From: Mesorhizobium escarrei
Lineage (GTDB): Bacteria > Pseudomonadota > Alphaproteobacteria > Rhizobiales > Rhizobiaceae
DNA length: 34,949 bases
Direction: 5' to 3'
Assembly (NCBI RefSeq): GCF_935825525.1
Contig: NZ_CAKXZT010000137.1
Location: 1,310 to 36,258 of the forward strand
The stretch's first letter is position 1. Each line of letters begins with the position of its first letter. The translations under genes and the position numbers were made by a program. A model generated the notes under the pieces. It was not told the DNA's origin. It saw nothing but the letters and a program-made list of their open reading frames with translations, and did no database searches. Of this stretch, positions 8,990-16,811 are shown piece by piece.

Positions 8990-9514
8990 TCAGAATCGCA
9001 GCCGGGCCATGCTCAGGAGGTCGTGGTACTGTCCGTCGGTAAAACCGGCCTTCACATGCCGGCCTTCGACCTCGAAGCCGTGGCTTGTGTAGAGACGGAC
9101 GGCCGGTTCGTTGTCGGCATAGACGGTCAATTCGACCCGCTTCAGGGCGCGCCAGTTGTCGGCCACGTCAAGCAGTGCGCCAAGTATGGCAGAGCCGATG
9201 CCCTTGCCAACAAAGGCATCGTCAAGGCCGATAATGATCTCGCCAATATGCGAACGGCGCGGCGAACCCTGCACGACCAGGCTGCCATGGCCAACGACCT
9301 TGCCGTCCAACTCGGCAACAATCCAGGTGGTTTCCTGGCCGGACTTGGCGATGCGCCGCTCCACCAGCTCCACCCTCTCGAAGGGCATCCTGAGCGTGCC
9401 CCGGCGGAAACCCGGCATGTTGAAGATAGCGCAAAGCGCTTCCGCATCGCTTGGCCGGACGGACCGGAGCTGCGGCTGGATTTTCTCGGACGATGGCGAG
9501 GTCGTGCTGGTCAT
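8990..9514 (-). CDS. GNAT-family N-acetyltransferase
   Basis: A 174-aa acetyl-CoA-dependent acetyltransferase of the RimI-like GNAT fold. The order is standard: RSVRPSDAEAL at the N-terminus, the central strand WIVAELDGKVVGHGSL, IGEIIIGLDDAFVGKGIGSAIL with the acetyl-CoA pyrophosphate loop (GKGIGSA in place of Q/RxxGxG/A), then RVELTVYADNEPAVRLYTSHGFEVEG, the usual motif B. ATG 9514 is chosen because it has GGGAG just upstream and gives a normal family length; the frame extends 24 codons further with no better start. It lies 73 bp downstream of the stop of the membrane-protein gene on the same strand. The substrate (small molecule, peptide or aminoglycoside) cannot be read from the sequence. 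Confidence 0.88.
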   Translation of the reverse strand: MTSTTSPSSEKIQPQLRSVRPSDAEALCAIFNMPGFRRGTLRMPFERVELVERRIAKSGQETTWIVAELDGKVVGHGSLVVQGSPRRSHIGEIIIGLDDAFVGKGIGSAILGALLDVADNWRALKRVELTVYADNEPAVRLYTSHGFEVEGRHVKAGFTDGQYHDLLSMARLRF

Positions 9515-9587
9515 GACGCTCCCGGCAAAGCAATCGGCCCGGCACGATGCACCGGACGTCACCTGAAAATCCAGCCGTTTCCGCAAC

Positions 9588-10439
9588 CTATGCCGCTTGC
9601 GAGCTAAAATACCGGGAGGCGGCGTAGAGTTTCAAGACGCCGCTGATGCCGATCCAGCCGAAAAGGGCGAGCCAGCACAATGTCCCGGTCGCCGTCCAGT
9701 CGATCCGCTGCACCGCAGCGTCGGTGACGACGAGGCCAAGGATGGCAAGCAGGCCAACCAGGAACTGCGCCAGGCCGAGCACCAGCAGCTCCTCGCGCGG
9801 CGCGCTTCTCCAGACGAGATATGTCCCGCCCGCACCGGCGAGGAAGATGGCGCTGTAGACCTGGGCGTGGAAGGTGTCGATCGGCCATGGCCAGAAGCCG
9901 CCGAATGTCAGGGGAAACAGCAACAGGCCGACGCCATAGAGCCCGAGAATCGCCGATTCCACCTGCATGTAGCCGCGCCATGCGGGGTTTATGATCACGC
10001 CTTTTGCAGAAGGACGGGCCCTGGCCCGCCACAGGAACAGCCCGGATACCGCGACCGAAGCGAGATAGACCAAAAACCAGAGCCAAGGGGCTTTGCGCTC
10101 GAAGTTGAAATAGCCGAGATTGATGAACGAAGCCACCGACACGATGACGGTGAAGATGAAGGCCATGACGAGCACGAGCCTGCCAGGCGACCAGCGGTTC
10201 CAGACCAGCAGCGCCGCCATCACCACCATTTCGGTGGTGTAGAAGCCGCCGAGGAAGCGGGCATTGAACGGCGTCACGGCCCAAGGCCAGCGCGGCTTGA
10301 CCAGCACAGGCGCGAAAAACAGGCCGGCGCCTACGATCAGCACGACGATGACCACCACAGAGAAAAGGCGCAGGGCCGCGGGAAATGGCGGGTTGTTGGA
10401 TGCCGGCATGGGAGAACGTCCCAAAGATGAATGCCCCAT
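9588..10439 (-). CDS. Eight-helix integral membrane protein, function unknown
   Basis: A 283-aa inner-membrane protein with about eight hydrophobic segments: around residues 21-45, 63-82, 88-110, 121-140, 165-185, 195-212, 218-240 and 248-270. Short basic loops separate them. No transporter signature or enzymatic motif is apparent; it resembles small uncharacterised membrane proteins annotated as hypothetical in rhizobia. The start is uncertain: ATG 10439 gives MGHSSLGRS, while ATG 10409 gives MPASNNPPF and may be the true one. Neither has a strong ribosome site. It is divergent from the cyclase gene starting at 10615, so the two share a 175-bp control region. Confidence 0.8.
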   Translation of the reverse strand: MGHSSLGRSPMPASNNPPFPAALRLFSVVVIVVLIVGAGLFFAPVLVKPRWPWAVTPFNARFLGGFYTTEMVVMAALLVWNRWSPGRLVLVMAFIFTVIVSVASFINLGYFNFERKAPWLWFLVYLASVAVSGLFLWRARARPSAKGVIINPAWRGYMQVESAILGLYGVGLLLFPLTFGGFWPWPIDTFHAQVYSAIFLAGAGGTYLVWRSAPREELLVLGLAQFLVGLLAILGLVVTDAAVQRIDWTATGTLCWLALFGWIGISGVLKLYAASRYFSSQAA

Positions 10440-10488
10440 GGACCATCATAGTGCCGCTTGCGGTCGGTGAAAATCCGCCGAATGGAAA

Positions 10489-10540
10489 TTGAACTGTCAC
10501 CAGGCTGATCTATTCGAATGGCCGTACGGTCCGTTTCGAA
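10489..10540 (+). promoter_or_regulatory. Possible promoter and dyad operator upstream of the second cyclase
   Basis: TTGAAC (10489-10494) is followed after 16 bp by TATTCG (10511-10516), a weak sigma-70-like pair. Overlapping it, TTCGAA (10513-10518) and TTCGAA (10535-10540) bracket the palindrome CCGTACGG (10522-10529). This could be an operator between the divergent membrane-protein and cyclase genes. The spacing is not exactly symmetrical. Confidence 0.3.
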
Positions 10541-10614
10541 GTAAGATGGAGCATTCGGACCCGAGACCGGTCCGGCCAAGACGCCTCGGGGGTGCATTTT
10601 CCGGAGCCTGCACG

Positions 10615-12030
10615 ATGAACGAAGCTCAGGATCTGTTCTCGCTTCTGCGGCAATCGACCGATGTCGATCCGCAGGCAATCGACGCGATCAAGCGAACCAT
10701 CGCGGAGGGCAAGGACCGCGAACTTTGCCGCATCAATGCGCCAGCCTTCGCCAGCAAGCATGGCCTCGACGAGGAACGCGCCATAAGCGCCTTTCTCCAT
10801 GCGGCGCGGGTGGGCATCTTCGACATTTCCTGGAATGTTCTATGCCCCGGCTGTGGCGGCGTGCTCGACACCAACGCCACGCTGAAAACCCTGCAGAAGG
10901 ACGAATACACCTGCGCGCTGTGCTCCGAGGGCTATTCGCCGACCCTCGACGAGATGGTCGAGGTGACATTCACCGTCAGTCCTCGCGTGCGCAGGATTGC
11001 CGCCCACAATCCACACGAACTGCCGTTGGTGGAATATTTCCGCCAGATCTACTGGGCGTCCGGCGTCGATCTGCCGGAAGAGGATTTCGCGAAAAAGATA
11101 GAAGCGTTCTCGCTGGAGGATATCGAGCTTGCCCCCGGTGAAAAGGCGGTTCTGCCCATACAGCTTCCGTCTGAATTCGTCATCGTCTTCGAGCCGGTCA
11201 CCCATTCAGCGCAGTTCATCGACGGGAAGGGCGAACCAACAAAAGAGCGCCGAAGCCTCTCTTTGGTCTTCGATCGCGACCATGTCCAGAACCAGACGCT
11301 GGAGATGCAACCCGGCCCGTTGCGCATTTCGCTGGAGAACAGGACCGACACCCGCGTGCTGCCGACGGTCTTCATCGCTGGCCAGGAATTGCATGATTTC
11401 CTGGGTAAACGCCGGCCCTTCCTGACTGCCAAGCGCCTGCTCACCAACCAGACGTTCCGCGATCTCTATCGCACGGATACGCTCGACATCGACCAGCGCC
11501 TGAAAATCACCAGCCTGACCTTCCTGTTCACCGACCTGCGCGGATCGACCGAGCTTTACGAGCGGGTGGGCGATCTTTCAGCCTTCGATCTCGTGCGCCT
11601 GCATTTCCAGGTTCTGCACGAGATCGTCGCGTCGGAGGCAGGCGCGGTGGTGAAGACAATCGGCGATGCGGTGATGGCGACCTTCGCAACGCCTGATCGT
11701 GCGATTGCTGCGGCCCTCAGGATGCGCGATGCCATGCGTGCGCTCAACGACAAGAGCGGGCGCGAGGATCTGCTGCTCAAGATCGGAGTCCATGCCGGCC
11801 CGTGCATCGCCGTGTCTATGAACGAGCGACAGGACTATTTCGGCCAGACGGTCAACATTGCTTCGCGGGTCCAGAACCTTGCCAACGCACAGGCGATCTT
11901 CGCCACTCGTGCGGTGGTCGACGACAATCTCACCGCCGATCTGTTGCACAGGAACGCGCTGACGCCCGTGCCCCACGAGGTCTCGCTGCGCGGCATTGAG
12001 CGGGAGATAGCAGTCTATACTATTCCATGA
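10615..12030 (+). CDS. Class III adenylate cyclase with N-terminal zinc-ribbon domain (DUF5939-like)
   Basis: A 471-aa soluble cyclase predicted to make cAMP. Residues 1-290 form a regulatory region with a four-Cys zinc ribbon (C77, C80, C100, C103: CPGC and CALC) and a beta-rich part, resembling DUF5939. The catalytic domain occupies about 298-470: FLFTDLRGST (metal Asp 307), KTIGDAVMATF (Lys 347, metal Asp 351), and QDYFGQTVNIASRVQ with the adenine-reading Asp, transition-state Asn and Arg. All key residues are present, so it should be an active adenylate cyclase. ATG 10615 has CGGAG eight bases upstream; the frame is open further 5' to 10489 but that part is the promoter region. It ends 12 bp from the convergent methyltransferase stop. 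Confidence 0.92.
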   Translation: MNEAQDLFSLLRQSTDVDPQAIDAIKRTIAEGKDRELCRINAPAFASKHGLDEERAISAFLHAARVGIFDISWNVLCPGCGGVLDTNATLKTLQKDEYTCALCSEGYSPTLDEMVEVTFTVSPRVRRIAAHNPHELPLVEYFRQIYWASGVDLPEEDFAKKIEAFSLEDIELAPGEKAVLPIQLPSEFVIVFEPVTHSAQFIDGKGEPTKERRSLSLVFDRDHVQNQTLEMQPGPLRISLENRTDTRVLPTVFIAGQELHDFLGKRRPFLTAKRLLTNQTFRDLYRTDTLDIDQRLKITSLTFLFTDLRGSTELYERVGDLSAFDLVRLHFQVLHEIVASEAGAVVKTIGDAVMATFATPDRAIAAALRMRDAMRALNDKSGREDLLLKIGVHAGPCIAVSMNERQDYFGQTVNIASRVQNLANAQAIFATRAVVDDNLTADLLHRNALTPVPHEVSLRGIEREIAVYTIP

Positions 12031-12042
12031 AGACTTGGCCCC

Positions 12043-12522
12043 TCACACGCGCCTGCTGACAAAGTAACGATCGGCGGGCACCGAAGGCGGTGGCGGGAGG
12101 CGTTGCAACAGCGGGTGATCGAGCGGCGTGCCGCTGACCGCGATGCCGCCGACGCGAAGCAGGCGCGCGATCAGATCGGGAAGCCAGGTAGAGGTCACTG
12201 CATCGCGATCGTCATAGCCGGTGCCGATGTCGGCATGAACAAGAGCCGCGTCGATGCCAATGAACCTGCTCGCCGTCTCGCGTATTTCGCCGAGCACGAG
12301 GTTTTCAGCTTCGGGAATTGAGCTGGCGTGTGCGCCAAGTGCGCGGTCGAATACCACGATACGGCGTCCGGGCAGGCGCTCGCGCAGATGGTGGAACGTC
12401 CGGCCATTGCCGAGGCCGAGCTCGAGCACCAGCCCTTCCATGTTCGCCACTTCGGCGCAGACTTGATCGAGAATGTCGCGCTGTGCGGTCATCCTGCTGA
12501 TGAAATTCTCGAGGCGAGTCAT
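12043..12522 (-). CDS. Small class I SAM-dependent methyltransferase
   Basis: A 159-aa Rossmann-fold methyltransferase. Motif I is VLELGLGNGRTFHHLRE (about 31-47), followed by RIVVFDRAL, where the acidic residue ending strand 2 binds the SAM ribose, then ALVHADIGTGY for motif II/III and GGIAVSGTPL for a late strand. The N-terminus (MTRLENFISRMTAQRDILD) is a helix seen in a compact rhizobial methyltransferase family. ATG 12522 matches that N-terminus; the open frame continues upstream without a good ribosome site. The protein is short for the fold and lacks a cap or substrate domain, so the substrate is unknown. The neighbours are a convergent cyclase and, 210 bp upstream, the end of the ABC importer operon. 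Confidence 0.82.
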   Translation of the reverse strand: MTRLENFISRMTAQRDILDQVCAEVANMEGLVLELGLGNGRTFHHLRERLPGRRIVVFDRALGAHASSIPEAENLVLGEIRETASRFIGIDAALVHADIGTGYDDRDAVTSTWLPDLIARLLRVGGIAVSGTPLDHPLLQRLPPPPSVPADRYFVSRRV

Positions 12523-12733
12523 ATGCGTCTGTGTGTCCTGAACCAGCTCAAGAGATCGGCAATGCCAGCGACCAGAACGGTTCACGGGTGAAGCCCGAGG
12601 GCGACGTGGTAAACCCCGATCGCGTCTCGCCACATATAACGGCGAAGGATGAACGCTGCAATAACCGAACAGGCTGCCGACAAGGATCATACCGGGTGGA
12701 ATCGGCGGCCGGGCGCGCGGCGGAATAGCGATC

Positions 12734-13915
12734 TCACTTGTAGGGGTCTGCGGCGTCCCGCAGGCCGTCGCCGAGGAAGTTGAACGCCAAGATGACGAGA
12801 ATGACGGGGAGCATCGGCAAAAGCAGCCATGGATAGAACGCGATGACGCTGACGCTGCGCGCCTCGGTCAGCAGGATGCCCCAACTGGTTATCGGCGCCC
12901 TCAGGCCGAGCCCGAGGAAGCTCAGCGCCGTCTCGCCCAGGATCATGCCGGGTATGGAGATCGTCGCCGTCGCGATCAGATGCGACATGAAGCCGGGAAT
13001 GAGATGCCGCCCGATGATGCGGCTGCTTCTGGCGCCCATCAATTGCGCGGCCAGAACGTAATCCTCCTCGCGCAAGGCTAGAAGCTTTGAACGCACGGCC
13101 CGCGCCAGTCCGGTCCAGTCGAGCAGGCCGAGGATGACGGTGATGCCGAAATAGATCAGGATCGGGCTCCAGGTTATCGGCATGATCGCCGCCAGAGCCA
13201 GCCATAGCGGAATGCTGGGGATCGATTGCAGAACTTCGATTATCCGTTGAACGATCAGATCGAAGATACCGCCGTGATAGCCGGCCAGTCCGCCGATGAC
13301 GATGCCGAGCAGGAAGCTGAAACTGATGCCGACGAGGCCTATTGTCAGTGAAATGCGCGCGCCATAGATGATGCGCGAGAGCACATCGCGCCCCAGCCTG
13401 TCAGTGCCGGCTAGAAAGAGCTGGCCGTTTACGGCAGGGCAGACAAAATGCCTGTCACCTTCGATCAGGCCCCAGAACCGATAACTGTCGCCCTTGCAGA
13501 AGAAACGGATCCGCTGAACATCGTCCTTTTTCTCGATGTAGTTCCGCTTGAGCGTGTCCATATCCAGCGTCATCTGACGGCCATAGACGAACGGCCCGAC
13601 GAACTGGCCGTCGTGGAACAGGTGCACCCGCTGCGGCGGCGAATAGATGAAGTCCATGTTGCGCGTGTGCAGGTTGTAGGGCGCCAGGAACTCGCAGATC
13701 AGTATTCCGAAATAAAGCACTGCCAGGAGTATGCCGGATATAACGGCAAGCCGGTGCTCCCGGAATTTCCACCACATCAGCCGCAACTGCGACGCCTGAA
13801 AGACCTTCGACTGCTCCGGCGTCATCGCCTCGACCGATTGCAGGTCAAAGGGCGCGCTGGAAACGTAATGTTGCAGCGGAGCACCCGGAGCGGGCAGCGG
13901 CGAATGCGTGTTCAT
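12734..13915 (-). CDS. Peptide-type ABC importer permease 2 (DppC/YejE class)
   Basis: A 393-aa inner-membrane permease, the last gene of the importer operon. An N-terminal cytoplasmic tail precedes the first helix (about 58-76), then a ~110-residue periplasmic segment with FVYGRQMTLDMDTLKRNY, as in YejE-like members. FLAGTDRLGRDVLSRIIYGARISL (about 170-190) is the hallmark DppC/OppC entry motif, and five further helices follow. The EAA loop that contacts the ATPase is AAQLMGARSSRIIGRHLIPG (about 290-310). It starts at ATG 13915, which overlaps the stop of the preceding permease by four bases (ATGA), so the two are translationally coupled. The solute is probably a peptide or other oligomer, by family; the sequence does not specify it. 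Confidence 0.93.
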   Translation of the reverse strand: MNTHSPLPAPGAPLQHYVSSAPFDLQSVEAMTPEQSKVFQASQLRLMWWKFREHRLAVISGILLAVLYFGILICEFLAPYNLHTRNMDFIYSPPQRVHLFHDGQFVGPFVYGRQMTLDMDTLKRNYIEKKDDVQRIRFFCKGDSYRFWGLIEGDRHFVCPAVNGQLFLAGTDRLGRDVLSRIIYGARISLTIGLVGISFSFLLGIVIGGLAGYHGGIFDLIVQRIIEVLQSIPSIPLWLALAAIMPITWSPILIYFGITVILGLLDWTGLARAVRSKLLALREEDYVLAAQLMGARSSRIIGRHLIPGFMSHLIATATISIPGMILGETALSFLGLGLRAPITSWGILLTEARSVSVIAFYPWLLLPMLPVILVILAFNFLGDGLRDAADPYK

Positions 13916-14910
13916 TTGGTGCTGCCACCCTGCAAACGAATTCGTGGATCAAGCAGCGCCAGCGCCAGGTCGGAAATCAGGACACCGATGACCGTCAGGA
14001 AGGCGAGGAACATGAGGAACGACCCTGCCAGATACATGTCCTGGCTTTGCAGCGCCTTGATCAGCATCGGCCCGGTCGTTTCCAAGGACAGTACGATCGC
14101 CGTGATTTCGGCGCCGGAGATGATGGCCGGCAGGATAGAGCCGATGTCGGAAATGAAGAAATTGAGCGCCATGCGCAGGGGATATTTGACCAGCGCCTTG
14201 AACGGATGAAGTCCTTTGGCGCGCGCAGTCACGACATATTGCTTGTGAAGCTCGTCGAGAAGATTGGCGCGCAGCCGCCGGATCATGCTTGCCGTGCCCC
14301 CGGTGCCGATGATCAAGACCGGAATCCAGAGATGGGCGAGGATCGACTTCGCCTTGGCCCAGCTCATCGGCTCGCCGAGATATTGCTGGTCCATGAGATG
14401 GCCGATGGATGTGCCGAACCAGATGTTGGCGAAATACATCAGGATCAGCGCCAGCATGAAGTTCGGAATGGCAAGGCCGAGAAGGCCGAAGAAAGTCAGG
14501 CCGTAGTCGCCCCAGCTGTATTGATGCGTGGCGGAGTACATGCCGATCGGAAAGGCGATGAGCCAAGTGAAGATGATGGTGACGAAGGAAACCAGCACGG
14601 TCAGCCACATTCGGTCCCCGACGACGTCGCGAACCGGCATCTCATATTCGAAGGAATAGCCGAAATCGCCGTGTAGCATGTCGCCGACCCAGTAGAAGTA
14701 GCGAATGATCGGTGGCTGGTCGAAACCATAGTCCTTGCGCATCATCTCGATGCGATCGGAATCCACCGCTTCGCCCTGAGCCCGAAGCTCGGCAACATAG
14801 CTGTCGAAATAGTCGCCTGGTGGAAGTTCGATGATGGTGAACACCAGCGCCGATATGACCAGCAGCGTTGGAACCATCACTGCGATACGCCAGACAAAAT
14901 ATCGAAGCAC
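13912..14910 (-). CDS. Peptide-type ABC importer permease 1 (DppB/OppB class)
   Basis: A 332-aa inner-membrane permease. It opens with MLRYFVWRIAVMVPTLL, the usual first helix of DppB-type proteins, then a periplasmic segment with YGFDQPPIIRYFYWVGDMLHGDFGYSF. FLGLLGLAIPNFMLALILMYF-like helices follow, with the EAA loop VTARAKGLHPFKALVKYPLRMAL near 240-262 and a conserved C-terminus LALALLDPRIRL. The start is GTG 14910, two bases after the binding-protein stop (TGAGCGTG), with GGAGAG about eight bases upstream inside the previous gene. It pairs with the permease at 12734-13915 to form the membrane channel. Confidence 0.93.
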   Translation of the reverse strand: MLRYFVWRIAVMVPTLLVISALVFTIIELPPGDYFDSYVAELRAQGEAVDSDRIEMMRKDYGFDQPPIIRYFYWVGDMLHGDFGYSFEYEMPVRDVVGDRMWLTVLVSFVTIIFTWLIAFPIGMYSATHQYSWGDYGLTFFGLLGLAIPNFMLALILMYFANIWFGTSIGHLMDQQYLGEPMSWAKAKSILAHLWIPVLIIGTGGTASMIRRLRANLLDELHKQYVVTARAKGLHPFKALVKYPLRMALNFFISDIGSILPAIISGAEITAIVLSLETTGPMLIKALQSQDMYLAGSFLMFLAFLTVIGVLISDLALALLDPRIRLQGGSTK

Positions 14911-14912
14911 GC

Positions 14913-16811
14913 TCAGGACTCTCCAAGCCAGAATGTATCCGGCATGTAGACACCGAAATAAGCGGTCGGGTCGTAGCCGTAGAGCGCCTTGTCAGGCAGA
15001 TTGCGCAGCCGCGAGGACGCCAAAACCGGCTGATGCGTTCCGTTCACGGTGCCGATCGAAAACACCTGATCGGTGTAGATCGACAGCATCGAATTCCAGA
15101 TTTCGGCGCGCTCCGTGGTTTCGGTCGATGCGTTCCAGCGCTTGAGTAAAGCCATCAGCTCGACCACAGGCGGAAGATCGGGCGCCTCACCGACCTTGCC
15201 CTGAGACAAGTAGTGAGCACCCCAGAGCGGCCATTGCAGCTGGTCGTCGATGGTGGGGGCCAGCTGGTACGGGTTCATGTCGGCGGTCGGCACGCCATTG
15301 TCTATGCCCGACCACATCGACATCATGATCTGGCCGCCAAGCGCACGGCTGCGGAAGATGTCGCGCTGCGAAGTCCGGATAAACAGGGCGATGCCGATCT
15401 TGCGCCAGTGATCGGTGATGAGTTCGAGCGCGTCGGTTTCCAGCGTGCTTTCGCCGGCCGTTTCCACTATGATCTGCGCCGGGCGTCCATCGGGAAGTAT
15501 CCGGAGGCCGTCATCGTCACCCGGCTGAAGCCCGGCCTCGTCGAGCAGGGCATTGGCCTGGTCGGGATCATGGGCGACCCAGGCTTTCGCGAATTCCGGC
15601 CGGTAGAGCGGGCTCTCCGGCAGGACCGTATCGGCACTTTCCTGCGCCAATCCATAGAACACGGCCAAATTGATCTCGCGCCTGTCCACAGCGAGCGAAA
15701 GGGCGCGGCGCACGCGTACGTCACGAAGAAGGCCACGCCACACCTGGTCGGAACAATTCAGATTGGGCAGCAGCGCCAGCCGCGAACCCTGTGTGCGTTT
15801 CCAGAGATGCATCTTCACCGGGTAGCGCTTCTCCGCATCCTTCAGGAAGGAGTAATCGCTGAAGTCAATTCCCATGCTCTGCAGGTCGCTCTCGCCCGCA
15901 CCGGACTTGGCGGAAATGATCGCCGACGAGCTGACATTCATGACGATCCGGTCAACATAGGGCAGTTGCCGGCCATTCTCGTCTATTCGATGAAAGAACG
16001 GGTTCCGCTCGAAGACGAATTGCTCGGCCGGCGGCTTGGTCCGGTTCTGCCAGGGATCGAGCGTCGGCAGTTCCGGGTTCTCCGGGCGATACTGCCGCGA
16101 CATGCGGATATGCAGGAGCGTCCATTTCCGGGCCCGATTCTCCTTCATTAAGCCGGCGAGCCGGGATGGATCCTGGTATTTCTTGTGGAACTGCTTGAGA
16201 TAGGCGGCCGGCAGAACAAGCGATAGCGGCGAAGCAGCAGCAAGCTTGGGCAGGAAATCGGGATTGGGCGCATCCCAACTGTAGCGGACCGTCGACGGAT
16301 CGATGATCTCGAAGCGTGGCGGCTTGCCGTCCGCCAGCAGGGTCGGGGCAAGCCCGCCTTGCGAAAGCTCATCGTTCAGCCAGACATCTTCCCAGCAATA
16401 GCGAAAATCCTCCGGCGTCAGCAGGCTACCGTCAGACCATTTATGCCCTTCCCGAATCTTGAATGTGAAGACGCGATCATCCGCTACGGCGAAATTTTCG
16501 AGAATGTCGGGTTGCAAGTTAAGCTTTTCGTCATAGCCGACCAAGCGAGCATACCCGTAGATCGTCATCATCCGGATATCTTTCTGGCTGCCGATGATCG
16601 TGCGCAGCGTGCCGCCATACTGGCCGGGCTGCCGGCCCATCGCGGCCAGGTTCAACACGCGCGGGCTCTTGGGCAAGCGTTCCGCGAGTGCCGGCAGCGC
16701 CCTGGCCTTCAGCTGCGGCTGAAGAAATTCCGGCTCCAGATCGCCGGCCCGCGACGTGCCCGGCAGAAATGCCGAAGCCATAAGTCCAAGGACGGTGCGC
16801 CGGCTGATCAA
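14913..16811 (-). CDS. ABC importer extracellular solute-binding protein, family 5, Tat-type signal
   Basis: A 632-aa periplasmic binding protein that delivers solute to the two permeases. The N-terminus from TTG 16811 is MISRRTVLGLMASAFLPGTS, with twin Arg at 4-5 and a short hydrophobic core, which fits Tat export. Family 5 features follow: GTLRTIIG, then YARLVGYDEKLNLQPDILENF, FTFKIREGHKWSDGSLLTPEDF (the classic 'F.lR.gvkwsDG.pvta.Df' block) and RRALSLAVDRREIN. The chosen TTG overlaps the upstream ATPase stop as TTGA, mirroring the ATGA overlap at the other end of the operon. An ATG ten codons inside would cut off the twin-Arg motif, so it is less likely. Length is typical for YejA-like members. 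Confidence 0.88.
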   Translation of the reverse strand: MISRRTVLGLMASAFLPGTSRAGDLEPEFLQPQLKARALPALAERLPKSPRVLNLAAMGRQPGQYGGTLRTIIGSQKDIRMMTIYGYARLVGYDEKLNLQPDILENFAVADDRVFTFKIREGHKWSDGSLLTPEDFRYCWEDVWLNDELSQGGLAPTLLADGKPPRFEIIDPSTVRYSWDAPNPDFLPKLAAASPLSLVLPAAYLKQFHKKYQDPSRLAGLMKENRARKWTLLHIRMSRQYRPENPELPTLDPWQNRTKPPAEQFVFERNPFFHRIDENGRQLPYVDRIVMNVSSSAIISAKSGAGESDLQSMGIDFSDYSFLKDAEKRYPVKMHLWKRTQGSRLALLPNLNCSDQVWRGLLRDVRVRRALSLAVDRREINLAVFYGLAQESADTVLPESPLYRPEFAKAWVAHDPDQANALLDEAGLQPGDDDGLRILPDGRPAQIIVETAGESTLETDALELITDHWRKIGIALFIRTSQRDIFRSRALGGQIMMSMWSGIDNGVPTADMNPYQLAPTIDDQLQWPLWGAHYLSQGKVGEAPDLPPVVELMALLKRWNASTETTERAEIWNSMLSIYTDQVFSIGTVNGTHQPVLASSRLRNLPDKALYGYDPTAYFGVYMPDTFWLGES